From IMG/VR virus record IMGVR_UViG_3300043438_003308, positions 1 through 45,048 of that record: a stretch of 45,048 nt of DNA; one strand, written 5' to 3'. The position numbers and the translations under genes were made by a program. The DNA is from a virus. This document shows, in pieces, positions 25,343 to 32,980 of the stretch (its first letter is position 1; every line of letters starts with the position of its first letter). The notes beneath the pieces were generated by a model. The model was not told the DNA's origin. It saw only the letters and a program-made list of their open reading frames with translations, and searched no databases.

Positions 25343-25345
25343 ATA
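25338..25345 (+). promoter_or_regulatory. Late promoter candidate TATAAATA
   Basis: An exact TATAAATA overlapping the primase stop codon and 5 bases before the ATG of the gp4-like gene. It marks the change from replication genes to head genes on the plus strand. Confidence 0.5.
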
Positions 25346-25350
25346 ACTGT

Positions 25351-25857
25351 ATGAAACCTAAAGAACCAAAGAGTATAAAGACATTTTTAAAACCTAGAGC
25401 TGGAGTAATTCGTCAAGGTTATTTTAAACCCGCACACCCAGAGAAATATTTAGGAGATCCTTCTCAAATTATATTCAGGTCAAGCTGGGAATTCAAATTT
25501 CTTAAATGGTGCGATCACAGCCCAACTGTTATTAAATATTCAAGTGAACCAGTTGGAATTCCTTACTATTCTCCATTAGACAAACGTGGGCATACTTATT
25601 ATATTGACTTTTATATTACAACTAAGGATAATGATGGTAATGAACAGTCTTGGCTAATTGAAGTAAAACCTGATAAGTATACAAAACCACCAACTGCTCC
25701 AGCTCGAATGACTGACAAGCAAACTGCTAATTATGTATATGCTGCAAAGCAATATATTGTGAACCAGGCTAAATTTGAAGCAGCTAAAGAGTTTGCATTA
25801 GTACGAGGTTTAAAATTTGGCATAATAACCGAAAACTTTCTGTTCAAATCAATATAA
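25351..25857 (+). CDS. gp4: Head completion protein gp4 (TnsA-like nuclease fold)
   Basis: The sequence follows T4 gp4 closely in pattern: HPEKYLGDPSQIIFRSSWEF then KFLKWCD, IKYSSEPVGIPYYSP, YYIDFYI, IEVKPDKYTKPP and YVYAAKQYIVNQAKFEAA. The E...D...E-x-K residues match the TnsA/PD-(D/E)XK nuclease core. Gp4 acts on filled heads before tail joining. It has 168 residues and lies nine bases upstream of a structural gene and then the portal. Confidence 0.85.
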   Translation: MKPKEPKSIKTFLKPRAGVIRQGYFKPAHPEKYLGDPSQIIFRSSWEFKFLKWCDHSPTVIKYSSEPVGIPYYSPLDKRGHTYYIDFYITTKDNDGNEQSWLIEVKPDKYTKPPTAPARMTDKQTANYVYAAKQYIVNQAKFEAAKEFALVRGLKFGIITENFLFKSI

Positions 25858-25866
25858 AAGATATAA

Positions 25867-26526
25867 ATGAATCAATTAGAGAAATTAAAGGATTTTTATC
25901 AGAATGGAACAGACCCAGAGTTTAGTCCAAATCCAAATCATATATTTGGGTCAAATTCATCAAAAACCTTTTTAATGCCTGGGCATTTTTATACCCATTT
26001 AGAACTTGACCCAATTAGCCCTGATCAGGTTCCAACTTGGGATGAATATGAAATGATGAAGAACCCATCAACCAGAGAAAATTCGCTAATTGAAAGGTAC
26101 CCAAAAGTTAAAAAGCCATTTTACGATAATCGTCCAATCTTTTTGGCACTAAGTACTGACGGCTTTGGTTTAAATGTCAAGCTAATGTCACAGCCTTTAC
26201 GTAAAAAGTTTATCAGAATGTATCTTAAGCAGGTTGCAAATTTGCTTGATAAATGCTATTCAGATGGAACCTTGATTGATATTGATAAACGGCTCAGAAT
26301 GAGTGAACTTTCTGCCTTTTATCGAGTTAACTTAGACTTTATAAAAGCTGTATCGGGTTTACCTGATATTAAATTCAATCTTCTGGTGAATAAATACAAT
26401 AGAGAAAAGATGCGAAACTTATCATTAATAGATTGGAATGATGTTCCTAAATTACACTTAGCAAACTATTCAACTGATGAAATGATATCAGCAAGATCAA
26501 GTTTTTCACTCTTTGAAATAAAATAA
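25867..26526 (+). CDS. Head/neck or tail structural protein
   Basis: A 219-residue protein. A stretch KKPFYDNRPIFLALSTDGFG then LNVKLMSQPLRKKFIRM resembles a motif of small structural proteins of T4-like phages (Y-D-x-x-P-x-x-x-x-L...G-L-N-x-x-x-x-x-x-x-x-R). Between gp4 and the portal a role in head completion, DNA-end protection or neck assembly is plausible. No precise T4 equivalent is claimed. Confidence 0.5.
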   Translation: MNQLEKLKDFYQNGTDPEFSPNPNHIFGSNSSKTFLMPGHFYTHLELDPISPDQVPTWDEYEMMKNPSTRENSLIERYPKVKKPFYDNRPIFLALSTDGFGLNVKLMSQPLRKKFIRMYLKQVANLLDKCYSDGTLIDIDKRLRMSELSAFYRVNLDFIKAVSGLPDIKFNLLVNKYNREKMRNLSLIDWNDVPKLHLANYSTDEMISARSSFSLFEIK

Positions 26527-26535
26527 AACAAATAA

Positions 26536-28215
26536 ATGGCAGGATTTTTAGATAGTAACCCATTAAGAGGCCTTAGATCAGGTTTAACCGCTCTAAGCCG
26601 TTTTGGTATGAAGTACGATGACCTTTTGGTAAAAAACTCTCAAGCAATTGGTTATATTGAAGGTCAGATGACTGGCTTTAATAATGCAATGGGCGATGAT
26701 CTAATGAGAGCAACTCTTGCCTTATCTGATACAACTTCGTCCTTAAAAAACAAATCAATTGCATTTTTTCAATTAGATTATGTTCAAAAAAGAGAACGCC
26801 TTCGTGATCTTGCATCAAACGGTGAAATCGAGTTTATTATTGAGACAATTACTGATGATGCAATTGTATATGATGAAGATAATCGATTCTGTTATCCAAA
26901 TGACCTAATTGGTGAAATTAATTATCGTGGTAAAAATAAAGAAGAGCGTCTTAATTACCAAGAAAAGGTAATTGATAAGTATCGTGAAAATTTTGAAAAG
27001 ATTTATAGTGCTTGGAGTTTTGACCGAGGTATTTCTGCATGGCAGTATTTTTATCAATGGTTAATTGAAGGCCATTTGGCTTTTGAGATCATTTATGATA
27101 ATTTGTCTAACCCAAAAGATATTATTGGATTTAAAGAATTAGATCCATCTACTCTCTATCCTGAAGTTAAAAAGGATGCAGCCGGTTTGATTTATCTACA
27201 ATGGGCCCAACGCGATCCATTAAATAAAATGAATCGTACCTTAACCGACTCTCAAATAATCTATATTTCATACTCAAATGAATTCCGCACAAAGCGTGTA
27301 AGTTTTGTTGAGCGATTAGTTAGATCATTTAATCTACTTCGTTTAATTGAACATTCTAAAGTTATTTGGCATACAATGAATGCTCCAATTCGTTTAAAGA
27401 CGACTGTTCCAGTTGGAACCAAGTCAATGCAAAAAGCAAAAGAAGACATTAGAGAATTTACAAATACATTAAAGGAAGATATTTCATTTGATGGTTCTAC
27501 TGGAGAATTAAGTGTTGATGGAAAACCTAATATTCTATTCTATAAAAATTACGTTCTTCCAGTAAATGATCGTGGAGAAAAAATTGAGATTGAAGCTCTT
27601 GAATATCCTGGCCCAAATTTATCAGGTTCAGAATTATTAAAGTACTTCCATGATAAATTAAAACTTGACTCTAAATTACCTTATTCACGTTGGTCCGAAG
27701 GTCAAGGTGCATATACTATGAATGCTGAAGGTATTTCACGAGAAGAGATCAGATACAATAAATTTGTAAAACGTTTACGTTCTGCCTATAAAGAACTTAT
27801 TACAAAACCTCTTTATTTACAAATGTGTTTGGATGTTAAGGATCTTAAAGCCGATCACAAATTTGCAAATGCCGTTGGTATGGTATGGCATGATGATAAT
27901 GTGTTTGAAGAAATCAAGAATCAAGAATTATTGAATAAGCGTCTTGCAACCTTAAATTCAATGAAAGCTGTAGTTGACGATGAAAACAAACCGTACTTCT
28001 CAACAGAGTACCTAATTAAGGAATACTTAAAACTAAGTGATGAAGATATTGACAAGAATCGTAATTACTTAGCTGCCTTTGGTCAAGCAGCAGAAGCTGC
28101 GGCTGGTGGAGGTGGAGCTGCTGCGGCTGGTGGTGGAGCACCTGCTGCTCCAGCTGGTGAAACTGCTCCAACTGGTGAAACCTCTTCTGAAGTTGGAGCT
28201 AAAGGACAACTTTAA
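26536..28215 (+). CDS. gp20: Portal vertex protein (gp20-like)
   Basis: A 559-residue portal protein. The middle has FYQWLIEGHLAFEIIYD, GFKELDPSTLYPEVKKD, LIYLQWAQRDPLNKMN and IEHSKVIWHTMNAPIRLKT, all typical of T4 gp20. The C-terminal part has PYSRWSEGQGAYTMNAEGIS and REEIRYNKFVKRLRSAY. The dodecameric portal sits at the unique vertex and nucleates the prohead. The last 50 residues form a Gly/Ala/Pro/Thr tail not found in T4. It follows the gp4-like genes on the plus strand, not the protease as in T4. Confidence 0.9.
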   Translation: MAGFLDSNPLRGLRSGLTALSRFGMKYDDLLVKNSQAIGYIEGQMTGFNNAMGDDLMRATLALSDTTSSLKNKSIAFFQLDYVQKRERLRDLASNGEIEFIIETITDDAIVYDEDNRFCYPNDLIGEINYRGKNKEERLNYQEKVIDKYRENFEKIYSAWSFDRGISAWQYFYQWLIEGHLAFEIIYDNLSNPKDIIGFKELDPSTLYPEVKKDAAGLIYLQWAQRDPLNKMNRTLTDSQIIYISYSNEFRTKRVSFVERLVRSFNLLRLIEHSKVIWHTMNAPIRLKTTVPVGTKSMQKAKEDIREFTNTLKEDISFDGSTGELSVDGKPNILFYKNYVLPVNDRGEKIEIEALEYPGPNLSGSELLKYFHDKLKLDSKLPYSRWSEGQGAYTMNAEGISREEIRYNKFVKRLRSAYKELITKPLYLQMCLDVKDLKADHKFANAVGMVWHDDNVFEEIKNQELLNKRLATLNSMKAVVDDENKPYFSTEYLIKEYLKLSDEDIDKNRNYLAAFGQAAEAAAGGGGAAAAGGGAPAAPAGETAPTGETSSEVGAKGQL

Positions 28216-28226
28216 TTTTAATATAG

Positions 28227-29120
28227 ATGACTCAAAAAGTAACAGTAACTGGTGGAGCAGGTTTTATCGGCTCTCATCTAGTTGATCTTCTCTTACAGGA
28301 AGGTTATGCAGTAATAGTAATAGACGATCTGTCTAGTGGAAAACGTTCAAATTTACCTAAGGGCAGAGTTGATCTTAGAGTCTATGATATTGCAGATGAT
28401 CCCAAGAAGATTGCTACCATCATTAAAGGTTCTGAATGTGTATTCCATTTAGCCGCATTAACTTCAGTACAGGGATCATTAGAGGATCCTAAACCTTATA
28501 ATCAAGTTAATATTACAGGTACAGTTAATATGCTTGAAGCATGTAGACTTGCTGGAGTTAAAAAATTCGTATTTAGTTCATCAAGTTCAGTATATGGAAA
28601 TACTTTAAGTACTCCCACCTCTGAACAAATTGAGTCTGACCCAATTTCACCATATGCTTTAAGTAAACAAGTCGGTGAACAGTATTGTAAATTATATTCG
28701 CATAATTACGGAATAGTTACAACTTGTTTAAGATATTTTAATGTATTTGGGGAAAGAACCAATCCAAAAAGTTCATACCGGTCAGTTATTCCAATCTTTT
28801 TAGAAAATTCTAAACTTGGTAAGAAATTACCAATTGTAAATGACGGTAATCAAACCAGAGATTTTATTCACGTTAAAGACGTTGCCAGAGCCAACTTCTT
28901 AGCTTTATCATCTAAATTTCTGCACTCAGTTATTAATATAGGCTCAGGCAAATCACTTAGTGTTAATCAAATTGCCTCTATGCTAGGAGGAAATACTGAA
29001 TCAATTGGGTTTAGACTTGAACCAAAGGTTAGTCTTGCTAATATTGATAGAGCTGATTCAATATTATCTTGGAAACCTGAGATTGATTTTGAAACTTGGA
29101 TTAAAAGCCAGAATAAATAA
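28227..29120 (+). CDS. NAD-dependent sugar epimerase/dehydratase (GalE-like)
   Basis: An extended SDR enzyme: GGAGFIGSH (NAD-binding motif at about 8-16), VIDDLSSGKRSNLP, FHLAALTSVQGS, SSSSVYGN and the YALSK catalytic Tyr-x-x-x-Lys. The substrate loop has LRYFNVFGERTNPKSSYRSV then TRDFIHVKDVA. The family acts on UDP- or GDP-sugars (UDP-glucose 4-epimerase and relatives). It lies 11 bases after the portal and 25 before the threonine-repeat protein, so it may supply sugars for a glycosylated virion protein; this is inference. Confidence 0.8.
   Translation: MTQKVTVTGGAGFIGSHLVDLLLQEGYAVIVIDDLSSGKRSNLPKGRVDLRVYDIADDPKKIATIIKGSECVFHLAALTSVQGSLEDPKPYNQVNITGTVNMLEACRLAGVKKFVFSSSSSVYGNTLSTPTSEQIESDPISPYALSKQVGEQYCKLYSHNYGIVTTCLRYFNVFGERTNPKSSYRSVIPIFLENSKLGKKLPIVNDGNQTRDFIHVKDVARANFLALSSKFLHSVINIGSGKSLSVNQIASMLGGNTESIGFRLEPKVSLANIDRADSILSWKPEIDFETWIKSQNK
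29113..29119 (+). promoter_or_regulatory. Late promoter candidate ATAAATA overlapping a stop codon
   Basis: GAATAAATAAC on the plus strand over the Asn-Lys-stop end of the epimerase gene, 26 bases before the threonine-repeat gene. Confidence 0.45.
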
Positions 29121-29145
29121 CTTTAATTAAAAATACTACTACATA

Positions 29146-29562
29146 ATGGACAAATTTGTTAATTGGGGAGACGAAACTCCTGAACAAAAAGAGATTCGTC
29201 GTAAATACGAAGAAGAAATGCGAGAATTCGCAATTAATAAACATATAATGGAAGCTCGTCAAGCCAGTAATCAAGCTGCAAATGCGGCTGTTGCTGCTGG
29301 TGGTGGAGGTGGAGAAGTAACTACGACAACTACAACCGCTGCTCCTACTACAACAACTACAACCGCTGCTGCAACTACAACAACTACAACCGCTGCTCCT
29401 ACTACAACAACTACCACAGCTGCTGCAACTACAACAACTACGACAGCTGCTGCAACTACAACAACTACAACCGTTGCTGAAACTACAACAACTACAACCG
29501 TTGCTGAAACTACCACAACTACGACAGCTGCTGAAACTACAACAACTACGACAACTGTCTAA
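29146..29562 (+). CDS. Threonine-repeat (mucin-like) protein
   Basis: A 138-residue protein with a charged helical N-terminus (DKFVNWGDETPEQKEIRRKY) and a Gly linker, then nine units of six threonines plus a spacer (AAP, AAA, VAE or AAE) from about residue 59 to the end. Such Thr/Ala/Pro stretches are stiff and often O-glycosylated; similar repeats occur in surface proteins of marine phages. The repeats make long open frames on other strands, which are shadows. The plus frame is chosen because of its ATG, upstream ATAAATA and the terminator after it. Confidence 0.75.
   Translation: MDKFVNWGDETPEQKEIRRKYEEEMREFAINKHIMEARQASNQAANAAVAAGGGGGEVTTTTTTAAPTTTTTTAAATTTTTTAAPTTTTTTAAATTTTTTAAATTTTTTVAETTTTTTVAETTTTTTAAETTTTTTTV
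29317..29562 (+). repeat. 27-base tandem repeats coding Thr-rich units
   Basis: Nine nine-residue units of Thr6 plus three residues. The DNA is nearly pure ACA/ACT/ACC/ACG codons with GCT/GCA/GAA spacers, so copy number probably varies by slippage. Confidence 0.85.
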
Positions 29563-29574
29563 CTGATATAACAA

Positions 29575-29606
29575 AAAAAAAGCGAAGCATATGCTTCGCT
29601 TTTTTT
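29575..29606. terminator. Bidirectional terminator
   Basis: A 16-base-pair perfect palindrome (inner GCGAAGCAT/ATGCTTCGC, outer A7/T7) between the convergent threonine-repeat and gp25 genes. T-runs exist on both strands. Confidence 0.85.
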
Positions 29607-29625
29607 GTTAAGTATAGTTAGTAAA

Positions 29626-30012
29626 TTAAAGGTCAAACATTGTTGCAAATGCAGATTTACCATCTACTTTAATATCTAGGCCTAATCCAACTTTATATGG
29701 ATCGCCGATATCGTCTAGCGTAAATCCATTAGCTGTTATTTTATATGGTTTAGAAAAAAGCACATATTCATTAATTTGGTCATTTGCATCTTTTTCCATA
29801 GGTTCAAGACTTGAAAATTCAAATTCAAAAAGATATTTCTCAGCATTAAATCCAATATCTTCACCTAACACTTCACCTGGTCTGGTTAGTAATACCATCC
29901 GTACTTGCTGAAGTGCATTTTCAATTGAGTCATTTGATTCAAATACCCCTTCTTGATAATTTGGATCGCCTGGTGCTCTTAAATAAAGGTCTTTTCCTAC
30001 TGGTTGAATCAT
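29626..30012 (-). CDS. gp25: Baseplate wedge protein gp25
   Basis: A 128-residue protein with the GPW/gp25 domain: ENALQQVRMVLLTRPGEVLG then EDIGFNAEKYLFEFE. The R-x-x-L-x-T-x-x-G-E pattern is typical of gp25. It is part of the contractile baseplate that triggers the sheath and lies 7 bases after the 246-residue structural gene. The size is close to T4 gp25 (132 residues). Confidence 0.85.
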   Translation of the reverse strand: MIQPVGKDLYLRAPGDPNYQEGVFESNDSIENALQQVRMVLLTRPGEVLGEDIGFNAEKYLFEFEFSSLEPMEKDANDQINEYVLFSKPYKITANGFTLDDIGDPYKVGLGLDIKVDGKSAFATMFDL

Positions 30013-30019
30013 ATATTAA

Positions 30020-30760
30020 TTACCATCTTGCAAAATACAAGAAGTCGGCAGTATTTTCACTTTTCATCATATCCATAACTCCAGCTAATTCAGCTTCTGC
30101 TTTGGTTACTAAGTTTGTATAATTTGGTTTTATTCCACCTGGCAAATTATAGTCAAACGTGGTAAGTAAATCACCAAGTCTTAATTTAGCTTTTGCTCTA
30201 ACGTATCTTTGAAATACTTCATCATTGTATAGATCATCTGCTGGAATCTTTTTAGCAATATGAACTACCATTTGAGAACCCTTTGGAGTTCTTCCAAGAA
30301 TTGCTAATTTTCTGGTATTTTTATTATAGTCGTATGCAAATGTATCAATTGTAAAACCTTTAACCAGGTCTAGAAACGAAAATATAACTGTACGATACAT
30401 AATTGACTCTCCAACAAATGGAGTTAGGAACATTTCTGATCCAATAAATTTATTATCCGCAAAGTCTAAATCCATTGTTCCAAACATTGAGGCTCCACCT
30501 TTTGCTTCCATTACATTATGTACAAATCCTACACAATCAGGTAATTGAATTGAACGGTCAACTTTAAATGCTGGATTTGTAAATACAGTATTTGGTATTA
30601 GTAAATATCTTGGCTCAACTGCATGTTTCCAATTATCATAAAAATATCTTTCAGCAATTGTAATAATACGCTTAATCTCTTGTTCAGGAATAGAATATGG
30701 CAATGCTTTAGCAAATGTCAATTCATTCTGTACATCTAATATTAATTCGTCTAAAGTCAT
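30020..30760 (-). CDS. Putative head-tail/structural protein
   Basis: A 246-residue protein just upstream of gp25. It has an N-terminal helix pair (IPEQEIKRIITIAERYFYDN), then RYLLIPNTVFTNPAFKVDRS and IQLPDCVGFVHNVMEAKGG, and a C-terminal helix region (FQRYVRAKAKLRLGDLLTTF). The layout of a helix-rich start, beta middle and helix end is common among neck and tail-completion proteins of T4-like phages. Not assigned more closely. Confidence 0.5.
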   Translation of the reverse strand: MTLDELILDVQNELTFAKALPYSIPEQEIKRIITIAERYFYDNWKHAVEPRYLLIPNTVFTNPAFKVDRSIQLPDCVGFVHNVMEAKGGASMFGTMDLDFADNKFIGSEMFLTPFVGESIMYRTVIFSFLDLVKGFTIDTFAYDYNKNTRKLAILGRTPKGSQMVVHIAKKIPADDLYNDEVFQRYVRAKAKLRLGDLLTTFDYNLPGGIKPNYTNLVTKAEAELAGVMDMMKSENTADFLYFARW

Positions 30761-30774
30761 TTAGTTAAGTAATT

Positions 30775-31140
30775 TTATGCAGCCTTAGCTGTCTTTGCCT
30801 TTTGTTCAGCTTGTTGTTCAATCTGCTTAATTTGAGCTAATAGCTTAATCTTTTCTTCATCAGTGGCAGCAGCTGCAACCTGCGCCCTAAGTGCTTTTGT
30901 CTGATTAATTATATCAATTTGTGCTTGAGTATCAGTAGAGCTCTCTTGAATAGGGGTTTTAGATACCTTTGTATAATCAGGTAGAGTAATTTTAGGATGA
31001 GTTAGGTCAGCTCTTTTTACTTGGTCTATTGACTTTTCCTTTTTAACTGGCTCTGCTGCTTTTACGCTAGTTGCCGTCTTCGGGTCACTAAGTTTTCCAC
31101 CAGTTTTAAAGTCGTTGAAATTTAAAATTTTGTTACTCAT
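30775..31140 (-). CDS. Small Lys/Ala/Gln-rich protein with NFNDF N-terminus
   Basis: A 121-residue, low-complexity protein. It begins SNKILNFNDFKTGGK, the F-x-x-F pattern shared with other small proteins of this window, and has a coiled C-terminal half (ATDEEKIKLLAQIKQIEQQA). An ATAAATA is 16 bases upstream. Composition and N-terminus suggest a packaged head-internal protein, but no cleavage E-A/S/G site is visible near the start. Confidence 0.6.
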   Translation of the reverse strand: MSNKILNFNDFKTGGKLSDPKTATSVKAAEPVKKEKSIDQVKRADLTHPKITLPDYTKVSKTPIQESSTDTQAQIDIINQTKALRAQVAAAATDEEKIKLLAQIKQIEQQAEQKAKTAKAA

Positions 31141-31155
31141 AGTAATTGTTTTTTG

Positions 31156-31422
31156 TTATTTATCAATTGTTGGTTCGCCTTGGTATTTACCGGAATGAAA
31201 TTCTTCAAATCTAATAATTTTATAGATTCGTGGATTTGATCCAATTGGAGTTGTATTAGCTGTCATATCTCGTCTTGAAATAGGTTGACTTGATAACCAG
31301 TGAGTTGGTATTCCACCCATACTGATTCCAGTTGGGCTGGGTTGAATATTCCGGTCAGTTTGTTGATTAAACGAACTTGCTGGAACCGTAACTTCACCAG
31401 ATGACATTTTTGACTTATTCAT
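31156..31422 (-). CDS. Small protein with C-terminal RFEEF motif
   Basis: An 88-residue, Ser/Pro/Asn-rich, probably disordered protein. Near the C-terminus it has YKIIRFEEFHSGKY, the same F-E-E-F as the N-terminal peptide of the gene at 42715. Five bases separate it from the ParB-like gene. The frame ends in GAT-AAA-TAA, which is also the ATAAATA in front of the next gene. Function unknown. Confidence 0.6.
   Translation of the reverse strand: MNKSKMSSGEVTVPASSFNQQTDRNIQPSPTGISMGGIPTHWLSSQPISRRDMTANTTPIGSNPRIYKIIRFEEFHSGKYQGEPTIDK
31157..31163 (-). promoter_or_regulatory. Late promoter candidate ATAAATA overlapping a stop codon
   Basis: GATAAATAAC on the minus strand, over the Asp-Lys-stop end of the 88-residue gene and 16 bases before the gene starting at 31140. 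Confidence 0.45.
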
Positions 31423-31426
31423 AGAA

Positions 31427-31852
31427 TTATCTAATAAATACTTTTTTAAATTCCTCAGGACAATTTTCTAAATCTAAAACTCGACATTTAATTTCTTTAA
31501 TCTTGTTTTTTACAGATTTTACTAATCTATGCTGGCCGTCTAAAATATTATAATATTCATTTTTATACTTAGATATTATAATTGGGAAATCAAGGTTAGC
31601 TGCCTCAACTCTAGCTGGATCTCTTTCTACCTCTATTAATAGATGTTTTAATTCAGTAGTCGGTATTTCAACAACTGGAACTTTTTCATCATCTAAAAAC
31701 TCTATAATTTGATTAAGAGTTACTAGTGTTCCATCTTCTAGCTGCCAACTGGTTTCTGCTCCAGCTTTTGCATATTCATCAGAGGGAATATCATCACCCT
31801 GGCGTAATTCTTCTATAAAATTTCCATATGACTTTACATATTTCATATCCAT
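31427..31852 (-). CDS. ParB/sulfiredoxin-like domain protein
   Basis: A 141-residue protein. The C-terminal half carries FPIIISKYKNEYYNILDGQH then RLVKSVKNKI, the D-G-x-H-R signature of ParB/Srx-like domains, which may bind nucleotides or act as nuclease. The N-terminus MKYVKSYGNFIEELRQ (from Met3) is capsid-targeting-like. Either Met1 or Met3 could be the start. An ATAAATA is 5 bases upstream, right behind the terminator at 31886. Action inside an injected cell is a possibility. Confidence 0.65.
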   Translation of the reverse strand: MDMKYVKSYGNFIEELRQGDDIPSDEYAKAGAETSWQLEDGTLVTLNQIIEFLDDEKVPVVEIPTTELKHLLIEVERDPARVEAANLDFPIIISKYKNEYYNILDGQHRLVKSVKNKIKEIKCRVLDLENCPEEFKKVFIR

Positions 31853-31857
31853 ATGAT

Positions 31858-31864
31858 TATTTAT
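31858..31864 (-). promoter_or_regulatory. Late promoter candidate ATAAATA
   Basis: GAATAAATAATC on the minus strand, between the terminator at 31886-31908 and the ATG at 31852. The terminator-promoter-gene order supports a promoter. Confidence 0.55.
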
Positions 31865-31885
31865 TCCCGGTCCAGCATAAATAAA

Positions 31886-31908
31886 AAAAGCCCGATAAAC
31901 GGGCTTTT
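31886..31908 (-). terminator. Intrinsic terminator
   Basis: Stem AAAAGCCCG/CGGGCTTTT with a 5-base loop; on the minus strand T7 follows. It ends the transcript of the EF-hand gene at 31930-32961. Confidence 0.85.
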
Positions 31909-31929
31909 AATTTAAAATAAGTAGTATTA

Positions 31930-32961
31930 TTAATAATCAAACGTAGCCGTATCGTCTTCATCACGTATTACATGCCTGCGTTTTAATTCATTACTTTGGC
32001 TATCTGGATCTAGTGACATTCCTTCGGCTTTACACTTTTTACAATGATACCCTGGGTAACCGTCATATTTAGTTCCGCAGTTTTTACATGAATATATTCC
32101 TCTAGGAGTAGGGTTTGATATTTCTGGATCTTTTGCAAAGTCTGAATTTGCTGCAAGTTTTGCCTCTCTGTCCAAACCTCTTAATTTTCGGTTAGGGTAA
32201 TATTTATTAGCTATTAAATCTTCCTCTGACTCTTCTACTGACACACTAGCAGCAGCTTCCATCATGCACTCAGTCATATATGAACCGCATTCGTTTAAAT
32301 AGTTTTCATAAGTATGCATTGGGTCAGCATCTTCATCACATCTTTGAGCTTCTTGGATTAACAGTTCTTCGCATAGTGCTTTAATTGCTCTTTTAGCTTC
32401 TTCTGACATTGCTAAATTGTAACCTTCTTCCATAGGAGTCCAGCATTCATTTACAAAGCTTTCAAAAGTTTCAGCAACTTTACCTTCAGTATCCTTTTTC
32501 TTATTTTTATTTAGCAATAGAAAATCCTTTTTGGTTAATTCGCCATTTCCGTCTTTATCTAGGAACTTTTTCTGTTTAGCACTAAGCTTTTTAGCAGCTT
32601 CATTCATTTTATCGCTAAACCTAGGATCTCCTTCTGGCGCATCTTCTAATTCCCATTTATCTTCAAAATCGTCGTCATCTGATTCAACATAATCAATCTC
32701 TACTGGAATAGAATATTCGTGTTCACCATGTTGAGCAGTTAACATTCCTTCTCCATCATAATTAAATTGAAGCTCTAATTCTTCACCACTCTTAGTTCTA
32801 ATTATAATCATTGCATGGTCATCTCCATGGCCAGACATAGATACTATTTCAGGTTGAGTTATTTCATCGAGAGTGTCCTCCTGGATGTGAGGGTTTGAAC
32901 CTATTCTATCATCAGGTTTATTCATGAACTTAGGTAGTCGATTTTTACCAAATTTTCCCAT
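31930..32961 (-). CDS. Acidic EF-hand and zinc-ribbon protein with repeated protease-site motifs
   Basis: A 343-residue, very acidic protein of unknown family. It contains a single EF-hand (LDKDGNGELTKKDFLLLN, Ca-binding D-x-D-x-N-G loop) at about 134-151. Two related peptides follow, ETFESFVNECW and HTYENYLNECG, which look like internal copies of a capsid-targeting/gp21-site motif. A zinc ribbon (YSCKNCGTKY...YHCKKCKAEG) lies near the end. An ATAAATA is 20 bases upstream and a terminator follows. A processed internal head protein is a reasonable guess. Confidence 0.6.
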   Translation of the reverse strand: MGKFGKNRLPKFMNKPDDRIGSNPHIQEDTLDEITQPEIVSMSGHGDDHAMIIIRTKSGEELELQFNYDGEGMLTAQHGEHEYSIPVEIDYVESDDDDFEDKWELEDAPEGDPRFSDKMNEAAKKLSAKQKKFLDKDGNGELTKKDFLLLNKNKKKDTEGKVAETFESFVNECWTPMEEGYNLAMSEEAKRAIKALCEELLIQEAQRCDEDADPMHTYENYLNECGSYMTECMMEAAASVSVEESEEDLIANKYYPNRKLRGLDREAKLAANSDFAKDPEISNPTPRGIYSCKNCGTKYDGYPGYHCKKCKAEGMSLDPDSQSNELKRRHVIRDEDDTATFDY

Positions 32962-32980
32962 TGTGTATGGATATTTTTAA

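Noticed and set aside
29101-29574. Long Cys/Ser-rich and Val-rich open frames on the minus strand over the threonine-repeat gene
   Set aside because: They arise from the ACN repeat composition. The plus frame has the ATG, upstream ATAAATA and a fitting terminator.
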